The notes: generated by a model not told the origin, from the letters alone. A stretch of DNA of 64,000 nt from Candidatus Aminicenantota bacterium (GCA_026393835.1 JAPKZK010000021.1:124001-188000); one strand, 5' to 3'; counted from the first letter of the stretch, positions 1-8,283 are shown. Program-made: numbers and translations.

Positions 1-2
1 AA

Positions 3-836
3 AAAATTATGAAAAAGCCCGTCTACGATATCATCTGCCTCCAGGAAATTTTCGCTGAAGATATCCGCGCTTATCTAACCCGCGGCCTTCAAGCGAATTA
101 CCCTTATATTGTCGATAAATCCGGCAGCCTTAATCCTTTAAACCAGGACAGCGGCCTGTTTTTTGCGTCTAAATTCCCTATTTTGCGCCATACTTTCCGG
201 GAATTCCGCGACAAGAGCTTGCTTACGCCGGATGTAATTGCCGATAAAGGAATATCGGCCGCCTACTTCCAATTCGGCCCCGCTGCCGGCGCCGCCGGCG
301 CCACAATCCTGCGCGTCTTCCTGACGCACCTGCAATCCAGGGAATCCGAATTTAAAACAAGAGAAAAACAACTGTCCCAAATCCGCGGGTTTATCGCCCG
401 TTCATCAACCCCTGGAAAAAAGAGGAAGGACCCCGCGAAAATCCATACCATTCTCGTGGGAGATTTTAATGTCGCCGGCGATAACGGCGAAGAATATAAA
501 AAAATGTTGGACCTGCTGCATTATCCCAGGGATCTCTTCCGTGAGAAAAACCCCAAAAAGAAAGGTTTTTCCTGGAATTCGCAAGAGAATCTTTTTCTAA
601 AAAGTGTCTATCAAGACGATACCGATATGCAGCGGCTGGATTATATATTTACCTATGACCATATACCCTATGCACACAAGAAACAGGGACGCGAAAGCGT
701 AAAACTGGGAAAAGTCGTCTGTCACTCCTGCGGCATATTCAGACCGAAACTGTCGGGCAACCCGGGCGAGCTCCCGGGTAAGTGCGATCTCTCCGACCAT
801 TACGGGGTAGAAGCCGTCATCGAGATCCCAGGCTAA
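3..836 (+). CDS. Endonuclease/exonuclease/phosphatase (EEP) family hydrolase, 5'-partial
   Basis: A DNase I/sphingomyelinase-like metal-dependent phosphoesterase fold. Counting from the ATG at 9, the motifs in order are ICLQEIF near residue 10 (metal-binding Glu), a THLQS strand near 107, VGDFNV near 150 (Asp/Asn pair), RLDYIF near 212 and LSDHYGVEAV near the C-terminus (catalytic Asp-His). The usual first motif, an Asn on a strand just before the QE motif, is missing. The frame stays open to the window edge and no ribosome-binding site can be judged, so the true start is probably upstream. Substrate cannot be told: sphingomyelinase-like, nuclease-like and generic phosphodiesterase readings are all possible. 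No signal peptide is visible in the part present. Confidence 0.8.
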   Translation, partial: KIMKKPVYDIICLQEIFAEDIRAYLTRGLQANYPYIVDKSGSLNPLNQDSGLFFASKFPILRHTFREFRDKSLLTPDVIADKGISAAYFQFGPAAGAAGATILRVFLTHLQSRESEFKTREKQLSQIRGFIARSSTPGKKRKDPAKIHTILVGDFNVAGDNGEEYKKMLDLLHYPRDLFREKNPKKKGFSWNSQENLFLKSVYQDDTDMQRLDYIFTYDHIPYAHKKQGRESVKLGKVVCHSCGIFRPKLSGNPGELPGKCDLSDHYGVEAVIEIPG

Positions 837-879
837 AGGATAACGGCTAACGGCTAACGGATTTTTACTTTACTATTTT

Positions 880-1248
880 CTATTTTCGGCGCCACTGACC
901 ATCCGGGTTCTGCAGCCAATGCCCCGGGCTGGCCAGGTTGGCAATTTGCAGCGCCCGCCGTTTGCCCACTTCCAGCGACGTGATGTTGAGACCCCCGGCA
1001 ATCTCCTGGTAGACGGTTTCCCGGTCTGTATTTTCAGCATTCACTATTTCATTTTCCTTCGCGTTCACTTGCCCACGGACAACCAGTTTTCCCACATTGT
1101 TTTCGCCCACTTTCTCCTGGTTTTTCAATGCATCGATGGCCGGTTTCCGTTGTATAAACCGCTCCTTCAATGCCTGCGTCTCGGCCGTCAAAAAAACAGC
1201 CGCCAGGAACAACCCGATAAAAATCAGTACATTCCTTTTTGAGTTCAT
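880..1248 (-). CDS. ydbL: YdbL-like periplasmic protein (DUF1318)
   Basis: A 122-residue protein with an N-terminal signal peptide (hydrophobic residues about 7-22). The C-terminal block matches YdbL: NAEN near 70, YQEIA, a short helix ending in a basic KRRA stretch, then a PGHWLQNPDGQW tail. It starts inside the stop codon of the ynbE-like gene (ATGA, 4-bp overlap) and is the last of three minus-strand genes ordered ydbH-ynbE-ydbL, as in Escherichia coli. In E. coli, YdbL is reported to modulate the YdbH-YnbE bridge that carries phospholipid between the membranes. The family call rests on the tail motif plus synteny; the lipid-transport role is inferred from the E. coli system. Confidence 0.82.
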   Translation of the reverse strand: MNSKRNVLIFIGLFLAAVFLTAETQALKERFIQRKPAIDALKNQEKVGENNVGKLVVRGQVNAKENEIVNAENTDRETVYQEIAGGLNITSLEVGKRRALQIANLASPGHWLQNPDGQWRRK

Positions 1249-1460
1249 TTCTTTCCCTCCTCTACCGCCGGCTTTTCATTTTTTTTGTCAGCGCCGGAAT
1301 TGTCGATATCGCCAAAGAAATCATTCAATGCCTTATCTACTTTCACGGTTATTTCGACGATCACATGAATCGGTTGGATGGTTATATCATGTTTCATCTT
1401 GATGCAACCGGGAAAGATGAATAAAAGGCAAAGAAAAGAAAAAAACATTTTATTCTTCAT
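1245..1460 (-). CDS. ynbE: YnbE-like outer-membrane lipoprotein
   Basis: A 71-residue lipoprotein. The signal peptide ends in a lipobox-like FPGC (Cys19), and the mature start has the short beta segment typical of YnbE (ITIQPIHVIVEITVKVDKAL) followed by a DFFGDID stretch. The remaining 20 residues are charged and low complexity. It lies 41 bp after the ydbH-like gene and overlaps ydbL by 4 bp, so all three are probably on one transcript. In E. coli, YnbE multimers in the outer membrane dock onto the C-terminus of YdbH. The assignment is strong because of size, lipobox, motif and gene order together; the sequence alone would be too short to be decisive. Confidence 0.82.
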   Translation of the reverse strand: MKNKMFFSFLCLLFIFPGCIKMKHDITIQPIHVIVEITVKVDKALNDFFGDIDNSGADKKNEKPAVEEGKK

Positions 1461-1501
1461 CTTGTATCTCCTTTACAATTTTATTAAATTTTTATTTTTT
1501 A

Positions 1502-4156
1502 TCAGGGCATTTTTTTATCCTGGGAATATATTTTCATTCCGCCCTTCATGAGGCGCTTCAAATCCAGGTCGTTGAAGCGGAGTTCCAGGAGCAGCCCTTT
1601 CAATTCCAGGTTACGCTTGCCCCCTTTTTCACGGACAATGTCCTTGCTTTTGGTATCATAGGTTAAAGGCAATTTCCGGGCAGGTACGCCATTAATATAA
1701 GCCGTAATATTTAACTTGTCATTTAATATGTTTGTGTTGATTTTCAACTTGATCCACTCATAATTAAAATCCTTTATTGCTTCTTCCACCAGCAGCACCC
1801 CGCCTGAAATCGCGTCGCTTCTAAGAAACTTGATATTTCCGCCTACACCGGGGGTCGAATAGAGGTAGCCGTCGCGAAAAACCGGGATGCCGTCGGAAAG
1901 TCCGACAGTTATCATGCCGTTTAATTCCGCGCCGCCTGATGCAATTTTATCGCCCTGCAGTGCATTCACCATTTTGGCAAAATCGATGCGGTCGCCATAC
2001 AGGGTGACTTTCAATTCCTCTCCCTTTAAATCGAAACGCAGCGGTTGTAACAATATTCTCCCACCGCTGAAAGCAAATTCACCCCCTTCGATATATATGG
2101 AATCGGCGCTGATGATTTCAAAAACCAGGTGACCTTCATTCAATTGCATCCCGGAAACATCCACACTCTTAAAATCGATGCGCTGCGAGACCCCTGTTTG
2201 GAAATCCAGTAAATCCGAGAAGAGTATCTCCGCCTTCATACCCCGGCATTTAAGACCCCCCGTATCGCTTTCCATTTCCAGGTCGCGGAGATTCAGCCGG
2301 GCGCGGCTGGTTAAATTTCCTTGTAAAAAAGAGACGGTCCCCGTCCCGGATATATAACCCGCCCACCGGTACCCGGTTAAAGCGGGATGCAACCGGCTCA
2401 ATTGGGAATCCCTTGTTATTTGTATTTCCGGTACTTCCACTTGCAGTAAAGCGTCGATCCCGGTTTGCGGTTCCAGCCATTGACAGGTCCCGTTTACCTG
2501 AATCTTTAAAGCCTCTACCGGGGTATGGGCGGTCCCGGAAAAATCGACGCCATTTTCCTTTTGTTTTAATTCCCCGCTTAATTTCCCCAGATCGAGATCC
2601 CCGAGTTTAAGGGAGGCGATAGCCCAATTGCCGGGATTCAACCCGGCGGTAAATGGGTACTGCCAGGACGCATCGATGCCAATCCCTTCGGCGGCGATGC
2701 CGTTCGTTTGTTTCACCCGGGCAGCGGTCATCTTCAGCCTTCCCCCGCCGGTCCAATTTTTCCCGTCGGCGGTCTCGATACTGTTTTGAGAAAGGATGTT
2801 CCCGGCGGAAAACACCTTATCTTCATATTGGATAGCCACACCTTTTAATTCAACATCCAGGCGGTTTTTAATAGTAGTTCCCTTGCCTGTAGATGCAAAT
2901 GACAGGGCCAGGTTTTCCATCCCGGCTTGAATCGTTTTCGTATTTTTCGTGGCGAGAAAAACCTTGCCCCGGCCCTTGCCGTCTAAATTCCATTCGGCGC
3001 CTTTATCATTCGACCGCACCGTGACATTTCCCTTGATCTCCAATTTCCCTTCCATCTCCAGGGCCGGGGATAACCAGGAGACAAAGCCGGGGTCGATGGC
3101 GCATTCGTAAGACCCCCGGACCTGCATTTGGCCGGCAGCCAACGAAGCTGTCCCTGCGAAATCCTTGAAACAGATGCCCGGCGGCTGCTGAAATCTCAGT
3201 TCCGCCAGCTTAAATTGCAGGGCGTCTAACCGGCTGCCGTCGATATCCAGATCGAAAGGAATTTCAATTTTGAAATTCTTATCATTAATGCCTTCAAACC
3301 TTAGTTTCATCCTGACATCCTGGGGCAGCAGATTTTGGTCCAGTTTAAAATCGAGATTAACAGACCCTTTTAAATTTCCCCCGGGGAAACCGGCGGAGAA
3401 AGCCGGGATTGCCAATGAAATATGACTGTCCCGGATACCCCAGTCAGCCACATTTATTTCCGCCTTCAGTTGCACCCGCGATTTCAGCCATTGGAAGAAG
3501 GTAATATTAAAATCGTTGAAATACTTTTCCAGGTGGGCGTCATCGGCGGCGACGGTAATGGCGCCGGCGCCGGAATCCATATTCAATGTCCCCTTAACGG
3601 CAATGGCTTCTCCATAGGGAGTCAAATCCATTGAGAAGGAGACCATCCGGTCCGCTCCGCCGGTTACTGCCGACAATGAAAAGGGGATAGCCAGCGATCG
3701 TCCTTCCCAGTCCACCTGGATAACAGAGGAATCGATTTCGATCCGGTTAACCGGCAGGGTCGGTTTCCCTTCGCTTTTAGTATTAAAAAGCGGCTCCAAT
3801 CCTTTAACGGTTATACCTTCCTTGCCGGCGGCCACATTCAATTTCATCCCGCTTATTTCGATTTTCCGTACCCTGCCTTTAAGTAAATCGATCCAGGAGA
3901 AATCCATGGCCAGGGTGGGAATGATTAAATCCGGGTTCCCGGGCTCCCCCAGGCTTAAACGCCGGATATCCAACTGGTTGATCCCCACATGCCGGACGGT
4001 CAGCCGGGGGTCTTTAAGGCCCAGCTCTTTTAAGGAATCGCTTAAATAGGATTCTACCAGCGAGGGGAGGAAAAGGAAGAAAAAAAACAATAGAACAATC
4101 ACCGCCGGCAAAAGAATTTTAAAAAGTTTTTTTTTATCGACTGGTTTCTTCATCAT
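1502..4156 (-). CDS. ydbH: YdbH-like AsmA-family inter-membrane lipid transport protein
   Basis: An 884-residue protein, close to the length of E. coli YdbH. A single N-terminal membrane anchor (about residues 10-35, after a Lys-rich start) is followed by a long run of alternating hydrophobic/polar beta strands, as expected for the hydrophobic groove of AsmA/TamB-like bridges. The C-terminal quarter carries the YdbH-type segment with GGAEL, then IPVFRDGYL, GGVLLVEEAI and a FNDLDLKRLM ending. The product should be anchored in the inner membrane and span the periplasm towards YnbE. It is the first gene of the ydbH-ynbE-ydbL operon. The gap to the divergent-side neighbour (4157-4294) has no obvious consensus promoter. 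The lipid-transport function is inferred from the E. coli homologue. Confidence 0.82.
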   Translation of the reverse strand: MMKKPVDKKKLFKILLPAVIVLLFFFFLFLPSLVESYLSDSLKELGLKDPRLTVRHVGINQLDIRRLSLGEPGNPDLIIPTLAMDFSWIDLLKGRVRKIEISGMKLNVAAGKEGITVKGLEPLFNTKSEGKPTLPVNRIEIDSSVIQVDWEGRSLAIPFSLSAVTGGADRMVSFSMDLTPYGEAIAVKGTLNMDSGAGAITVAADDAHLEKYFNDFNITFFQWLKSRVQLKAEINVADWGIRDSHISLAIPAFSAGFPGGNLKGSVNLDFKLDQNLLPQDVRMKLRFEGINDKNFKIEIPFDLDIDGSRLDALQFKLAELRFQQPPGICFKDFAGTASLAAGQMQVRGSYECAIDPGFVSWLSPALEMEGKLEIKGNVTVRSNDKGAEWNLDGKGRGKVFLATKNTKTIQAGMENLALSFASTGKGTTIKNRLDVELKGVAIQYEDKVFSAGNILSQNSIETADGKNWTGGGRLKMTAARVKQTNGIAAEGIGIDASWQYPFTAGLNPGNWAIASLKLGDLDLGKLSGELKQKENGVDFSGTAHTPVEALKIQVNGTCQWLEPQTGIDALLQVEVPEIQITRDSQLSRLHPALTGYRWAGYISGTGTVSFLQGNLTSRARLNLRDLEMESDTGGLKCRGMKAEILFSDLLDFQTGVSQRIDFKSVDVSGMQLNEGHLVFEIISADSIYIEGGEFAFSGGRILLQPLRFDLKGEELKVTLYGDRIDFAKMVNALQGDKIASGGAELNGMITVGLSDGIPVFRDGYLYSTPGVGGNIKFLRSDAISGGVLLVEEAIKDFNYEWIKLKINTNILNDKLNITAYINGVPARKLPLTYDTKSKDIVREKGGKRNLELKGLLLELRFNDLDLKRLMKGGMKIYSQDKKMP

Positions 4157-4294
4157 ATTACCATTTTTTAACGGAGTTCCTGCTCCGGGAAAATTCTACC
4201 ATATTGATTTTTTTTCGTCAAATAGCGTCTGCGATCCGCGGCAATTCTTATTTTGGTTTAAAAAAAGGAATTTTAATTGGGTAGGCTTTTTTAA

Positions 4295-5182
4295 TCACCG
4301 TTTCTTCGTATATTTGTTCAATAGGATCCCGGCCACGATCAACGTCGCGCCCAACACGGACGATAAATGAATCCGCTCCCCTACAAAAATATGAATGAAG
4401 ATGAAGGATATAAAAGGCACTATATATATAAGTATGGCGATATTCACCGTCGCGTCCGCCAGTTTCAACGCCCTGACCCACAAGGCAAACGCCAACCCCA
4501 TTTCGAAAAGACCGATATAAAACGCCCCCAGGATTCCTTCCACCACAGACGCCGGCGATCTTATGGGATAGATAAAAATGATGCTTAACAGGATGAATCC
4601 GAATCCGAAAACAAAATTTAAAAACAAGCGCAGCACGCCATCCAGTTTATCCTTTACATTCAATACCCAGTAAAAAGACCAGATCAACGAACTGCCTACC
4701 GCCAACAAAACCCCCAACGGGCTGTCGATATGAAAACCGGAAAGGTTCCCTTGCGTTGAAATCACCACCACCCCGGCAAAGCAAACCAGCAGCGCCAGCA
4801 TATCGATAAGCCTTACTTTCTGCTTTAAAATAGGGATGGAAATCAGCACCAGTACGATGCCCCAGATCATGTTCAGGGGTTGGGCCATTTGCGCCGGTAA
4901 CAGGGTATATGCTTTAAATATCACCAGGTAATACAAAAACGGGTTCAAAAATCCCAGCAGTGCGGAAAACAAATAATCTTTAGCGGTTAATGTTTTGAGC
5001 AGCGCGATCCGCCCCTGCGCCGCCAGGATAACAAAAAGAGCAGCGGTTGAAAAGAACGTGGAATACAACAGGAGTTCGATAACGGACAAATAGCGGAGCG
5101 ACAGCTTAAACGCTGAAGCCACCGTGGACCAAAATAAGACAACGGTGAGGGCCAACAAGTATGATTTGGTTTTATTCGTCAT
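4295..5182 (-). CDS. EamA/DMT-superfamily transporter
   Basis: A 295-residue polytopic membrane protein with about ten hydrophobic helices in two repeated halves of five, the arrangement of the EamA (drug/metabolite transporter) family. Typical features are the first helix with a TVASAFKLSLRYL stretch, a PFLYYLVIFKAYTLLPAQMAQPL segment around residue 100, and in the second half VPFISFIFIHIFVGE near 265. The C-terminus is short and basic. EamA members export or import amino acids, nucleotides and other small solutes, and nothing here indicates the substrate. It is a monocistronic minus-strand gene, 138 bp upstream of the ydbH operon in the same direction, so read-through from it is possible. 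Confidence 0.85.
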   Translation of the reverse strand: MTNKTKSYLLALTVVLFWSTVASAFKLSLRYLSVIELLLYSTFFSTAALFVILAAQGRIALLKTLTAKDYLFSALLGFLNPFLYYLVIFKAYTLLPAQMAQPLNMIWGIVLVLISIPILKQKVRLIDMLALLVCFAGVVVISTQGNLSGFHIDSPLGVLLAVGSSLIWSFYWVLNVKDKLDGVLRLFLNFVFGFGFILLSIIFIYPIRSPASVVEGILGAFYIGLFEMGLAFALWVRALKLADATVNIAILIYIVPFISFIFIHIFVGERIHLSSVLGATLIVAGILLNKYTKKR

Positions 5183-5232
5183 GAAGGGATAACCATACCT
5201 GAACCGCGAGTAAATGTCAACAAATTCCGAGT

Positions 5233-5269
5233 GGTAGGGCCGGGGGCCCTGGTCAATAAACGGGCGAAC
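5233..5269. repeat. 37-bp dispersed repeat, copy 1
   Basis: The same 37 bases occur without a mismatch at 8047-8083, also in a gap. The element starts GGTAGGGCCGG and ends AAACGGGCGAAC, with a GGGCCGGGGGCCC near-palindrome inside. The downstream bases differ, so the repeat edge is sharp. Confidence 0.85.
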
Positions 5270-5286
5270 ACGGAGACACAGCGGTT

Positions 5287-5460
5287 CGCCCTTAAATTAT
5301 AAATTATAAACGATAAATGATAAATGATAAACGCAAAGTTGTGTCCCGCGGACGATATCTATTAACGCCTACGGCGAAAAAAAAATGCCCATAGGGCGCC
5401 ATCATTTTTCATTTTTCGTTTTTCGTTTTTCATTTATAATTTATCATTTTTCATTTATAA
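5287..5460. repeat. Composite palindromic element, copy 1
   Basis: AT-rich flanks made of TATAAATGATAA-type words on the left and their reverse complements (TTTATAATTTATCA) on the right enclose three small GC hairpins: GTCC-CGC-GGAC, CGCC-TAC-GGCG and GCCC-ATA-GGGC. A second copy with the same order and a 34-bp extra insert lies at 22152-22372. The right edge abuts the stop codon of the truncated TPR gene. It has no ORF of its own; the structure is MITE-like or that of a structured-RNA-encoding repeat. Confidence 0.7.
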
Positions 5461-5780
5461 TTATTTTCTTTTCTTCATCTCCGCCTCAAATTCCTTCTCT
5501 CCCCAATCCTTTTTTAATATGCCAAGATTATTCTCTGCAATTTGTGCTTGCGGTGACCCGAGTTCGGTTAGTATTGAAAAGGCGATCTGGTAATTTTCAA
5601 AGGCTTCGGGATATTTCTTTTGTTGGTGATAAATCATGCCGATATTGTTCAGGGATGCGGCCACCCCGGCCCGGTCGCCCAATTCTTCTTTGATCTTCAA
5701 CGACTGCTCATACTTCTCCAGCGCCGCCGCATAATCGCCCCGGCCTTGTATCAAGAGGTAGATATTTTCGACTGTCCCCT
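5461..5780 (-). pseudogene. Truncated tetratricopeptide-repeat (TPR) gene, 3' end only
   Basis: The last ~100 codons of a TPR protein. Two recognisable 34-residue repeats (DYAAALEKYEQSLKIKEEL.. then AAASLNNIGMIYHQQKKYPE with AFENYQIAF) are followed by a charged tail. No good start exists: the frame opens at about 5780 just after an in-frame TAG, and the only initiators inside are a TTG and internal codons without a ribosome-binding site. The lost 5' part is replaced directly by the 42-bp repeat array at 5801-6090. Such TPR arrays are usually part of long signalling or CHAT-type proteins. What is left is probably not functional. Confidence 0.6.
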
Positions 5781-5800
5781 ACTTCGCCTACTTCCCTCCC

Positions 5801-6090
5801 GGTGGTTTTGCCGCTTCCGGGGGTCGAGAAGCGATATAAAGCACCCTTTGCGTCGCTTCCGCGGGTCGGGAAGCGATATAAAGCACCCATTATGTCGCTT
5901 CCGGGGGTCGGGAAGAGATAGGAAGTAGCCATTATGTCGTTTTTGGTGGTCGGGAAGCGATATAAAGCACCCATTATGTCGCTTCCGGGGGTCGGGAAGC
6001 GATAGGAAGCACCCTTCCCGTGGCTTCCGGAGGTCGGGAAGCGATAGGAAGTACCCTTCCTGTGGCTTCCGGTGGTCGGGAAACGATAGG
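5801..6090. repeat. 42-bp-period tandem array (array 1), units of two inverted 21-bp halves
   Basis: About seven degenerate copies of a 42-bp unit, spaced exactly 42 bp (for example the GTCG words at 5823 and 5865). Each unit holds GGGAAGCGATATAA and, about 7 bp later, its imperfect reverse complement ATTATGTCGCTTCC, so one unit is a pair of inverted 21-bp halves able to fold into a hairpin. All open frames through it are repeats of 14 residues and follow from the period being divisible by three; no gene is called. Confidence 0.85.
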
Positions 6091-6094
6091 AGAG

Positions 6095-6123
6095 GATTAA
6101 GGGGCAGTCAAATTTTTTCCTCC
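6095..6123. repeat. 29-bp array-flanking repeat, copy 1
   Basis: GATTAAGGGGCA followed by a TCAAA and T-rich TTTTTCCTCC end. The same 29 bases with two differences are found at 7589-7617, next to array 2. Here it lies at the right edge of array 1. Confidence 0.7.
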
Positions 6124-6149
6124 CTATGATAAAATTTCTCTTCACGACC

Positions 6150-6178
6150 TTGACAAATTTTGCCCGTTACCCTAAAAT
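6150..6178 (+). promoter_or_regulatory. Sigma-70 promoter, leaderless arrangement
   Basis: TTGACA (6150-6155), 17 bp, TAAAAT (6173-6178). The ATG of the ATPase gene begins 6 bases after the -10 box, so transcription should begin at or next to the start codon. No ribosome-binding site is visible. Confidence 0.75.
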
Positions 6179-6184
6179 GACGGT

Positions 6185-7342
6185 ATGAAGGATAACCCGG
6201 AAAATATAATCGACAAACCGTATCGAAAACCGCTGCGAGTGTTTGAAAAATCAGGCGTAGTCAAACCTGAAATGTCCTATTATGTTCCCCTGGATAATGT
6301 GGTCAACTCCGATAAACAAGATATCCGCACCATGATCGACCTGGGACGGTATTTTTCCATGTTTGCCCCGAGACAAAGCGGTAAAACAACATTTATAGAA
6401 GCAATCCGCGAAGATTTGCACAAAGATAAAACCTATGTGATCATCATATTGAGTTTCCAGAAGTATAAGGAACTGGACAAAAACCGGTTTTACTCACTGG
6501 TCGAAGAGGATATCTATGGGCAATTGATAACCAGGTTAGAAGAAGTCGCATGCGAAAAAACCGAAACGGTGAAACGATTTTTAGAACAGCATCATCTGGT
6601 GGACCATATCTCCTTCAGCAAGTTATTCGAGGAATTAAACCGGCTCATTCAATTCAAAAAGATCATTATTTTCATCGATGAATTCGACGGTATCCCGTTG
6701 AGCGAATTGGGGAATTTCCTGGCTGCCTTAAGGGACCTGTATCAGAAATACAAAGGAATCAAACAAAAAGCCCTCTATTCCGTCGGCCTGGTGGGAATTC
6801 GAAATATAACCAAACTCGTGGTCGGCGGCGTGTCGCCGTTTAATATCGCAGACCATGTGGACTTACCGCCCTTTTCATTAAATAATGTTCGCGACCTCTA
6901 TTCCCAATATACGGCAGAGACCAACCAACCTTTTACCGAAGAAGCGGTTAAAATGGTTCACGAAGAAACCCAGGGTCAACCCTGGCTGGTCAACCGGCTG
7001 GGTGCACTCCTGACAGTGAATATTAAACCCGGCACGAAAGAACCCATCGATGATAAAGATGTCGAAAAGGCCGTTCAACTCCTGCTGAGAGAGAAAAATA
7101 ATCACTTCGACAACCTTTTTGAGAAGGCGAAATTGTATAAAGAAACATTCGTCGAAATCGTTTTCGATAATGTCGAATACCTTGCTTACGATGAGGAACA
7201 ATCATGGTTGGAGCAGTATGGATTAATAAAGGATGAAAATCGACATGCGGTCGTAGCCAATAATATATATAAATCCATATTTGTTAAAACGTTTTTCAAG
7301 GATAGGTTGGTGAAACATGCGAACCACGGGACTACCCGGTAG
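6185..7342 (+). CDS. AAA-like ATPase (AAA_35-type)
   Basis: A 385-residue P-loop ATPase. The N-terminal segment SYYVPLDNVV is followed by Walker A APRQSGKTT at 61-69, Walker B IIIFIDEFD at about 160-168, a GLVGIRNI strand with a SPFNIADHVDLPPFSL segment (sensor region), and an ETQGQPWLVNRL winged-helix start near 260. This order is that of the AAA-like (PF14516-type) STAND ATPases. There is no nuclease or effector domain after it, unlike its paralogue at 25396-26991. The start is the ATG 6 bases after a consensus promoter, implying a leaderless mRNA. It stands alone between two repeat arrays. Its biological role is not known; related proteins are usually annotated as signalling or conflict ATPases. 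Confidence 0.82.
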   Translation: MKDNPENIIDKPYRKPLRVFEKSGVVKPEMSYYVPLDNVVNSDKQDIRTMIDLGRYFSMFAPRQSGKTTFIEAIREDLHKDKTYVIIILSFQKYKELDKNRFYSLVEEDIYGQLITRLEEVACEKTETVKRFLEQHHLVDHISFSKLFEELNRLIQFKKIIIFIDEFDGIPLSELGNFLAALRDLYQKYKGIKQKALYSVGLVGIRNITKLVVGGVSPFNIADHVDLPPFSLNNVRDLYSQYTAETNQPFTEEAVKMVHEETQGQPWLVNRLGALLTVNIKPGTKEPIDDKDVEKAVQLLLREKNNHFDNLFEKAKLYKETFVEIVFDNVEYLAYDEEQSWLEQYGLIKDENRHAVVANNIYKSIFVKTFFKDRLVKHANHGTTR

Positions 7343-7494
7343 GGGATAAGAAAGTGGCCGGGTTCATCATTGCCATCGGGCGAAACGATTCCGAACGGAC
7401 ATAATCGCTTTTTATAAAGGAAAGAAGACAGGCAGAAAAATTCACCCTTCGCGGCTATTTTTGTGGGAGTTAAGAAATAGAACCCTAATAAAGT

Positions 7495-7525
7495 AGCCAC
7501 GGACAAACACGGACGGACACGGAAA
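7495..7525. repeat. Dispersed phrase repeat (CCACGGACA.. type)
   Basis: AGCCACGGACA, ACACGGACG, GACACGGA in a row: three imperfect ~9-bp words. The same phrase, in either orientation, recurs at 19602-19632, 25243-25271 and 29249-29284, always between genes. Confidence 0.6.
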
Positions 7526-7588
7526 AAAACAGGAGTTGGTCACTGCAAAGAGCTCTTTCCTCAATGTCGTCTGCCGTTTGATCGAGAC

Positions 7589-8044
7589 GATTAAGGGGCA
7601 CTCAAAATTTTTCCTCCAGGGATTTTTTTCTTCGCGGTCCTTCGCGTTCTTCGCGGCTACCTTCATGGCAGGCGAGCATCCCGGCAATGCGATGAACCAT
7701 CCCTGGGAACAAAAATCGCTTCCTCTTCATGAAATTTTCCATCTCCTTGAGACAAATTTTGGTCCTCACCATGAAATTTTCTATCCTGTCGAGACAATTT
7801 TTCATCCAACCCAGGCGATTTTGTGTCCGGTTGATGCATATATGCGACAACATCAAGCGATCACGCATCCTCGAGAGACAATATCGCCTCTTCCTCATGC
7901 GTTGATCCATCCCGTCGAGACAAATTTTCATTCAACCCAGGCGATTTTGCATCTTCGAGAGGCTTCGTCGCCTCATTACCAGGCGATCACGCATCTTCCT
8001 GGGGCGATGTCGGGTCTTAAGGAAGCGATTTCGCTTCTTTTTTA
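7589..8044. repeat. 21-bp-period tandem array (array 2) with flanking repeat and preamble
   Basis: It begins with the 29-bp flank shared with array 1 (7589-7617), then a run of CTTCGCGGTCC/TTCGCGTTC/TTCGCGGCTAC words (7633-7662), then about 17 degenerate 21-bp units from ~7679 to 8044. Each unit carries a CGAT..GCAT or CGA..TCG type dyad; the last one contains AAGCGATTTCGCTT. The open frame on the plus strand is a string of seven-residue repeats and is treated as a by-product of the 21-bp period. The rest of the 7343-8254 gap holds no gene. Confidence 0.8.
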
Positions 8045-8046
8045 AC

Positions 8047-8083
8047 GGTAGGGCCGGGGGCCCTGGTCAATAAACGGGCGAAC
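8047..8083. repeat. 37-bp dispersed repeat, copy 2
   Basis: Identical over 37 bases to 5233-5269. It sits at the right end of array 2. Confidence 0.85.
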
Positions 8084-8254
8084 TCTTCTTTTCTTCTATC
8101 TTTTTCCGCTCTTCCTCGCTTCCTCGCTTCCTGTTTTTTCTTCATCATTCATCATTCCATTTTTCTTATTTTTTTCTCACCTTCTCACCTTCTCTTTTTT
8201 ATCGCGCTCTTCGCGGCTCATAAAAAAAAATGGTTTTTAGATGCTCCCTCCAGC

Positions 8255-8283
8255 TTGATTTTTCCTTTCTTTTCCTGTAAAAT
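8255..8283 (+). promoter_or_regulatory. Sigma-70 promoter of the PAS histidine kinase
   Basis: TTGATT (8255-8260), 17 bp, TAAAAT (8278-8283), about 58 bases before the chosen ATG. The TTTCCTGTA-AAT end of the spacer and -10 is also found in the promoter of the second kinase (11152-11180), consistent with duplication of the gene with its control region. Confidence 0.7.

Noticed and set aside
5708..6145. 145-codon minus-strand frame with 14-residue repeats (SYRFPTTGSHRKGT type)
   Set aside because: It is the translation of the 42-bp array; any repeat with a period divisible by three stays open if one unit is open. No ribosome-binding site or domain.
7536..8045. 169-codon plus-strand frame with seven-residue repeats
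   Set aside because: By-product of the 21-bp array 2; the first part also runs through dispersed repeat phrases.
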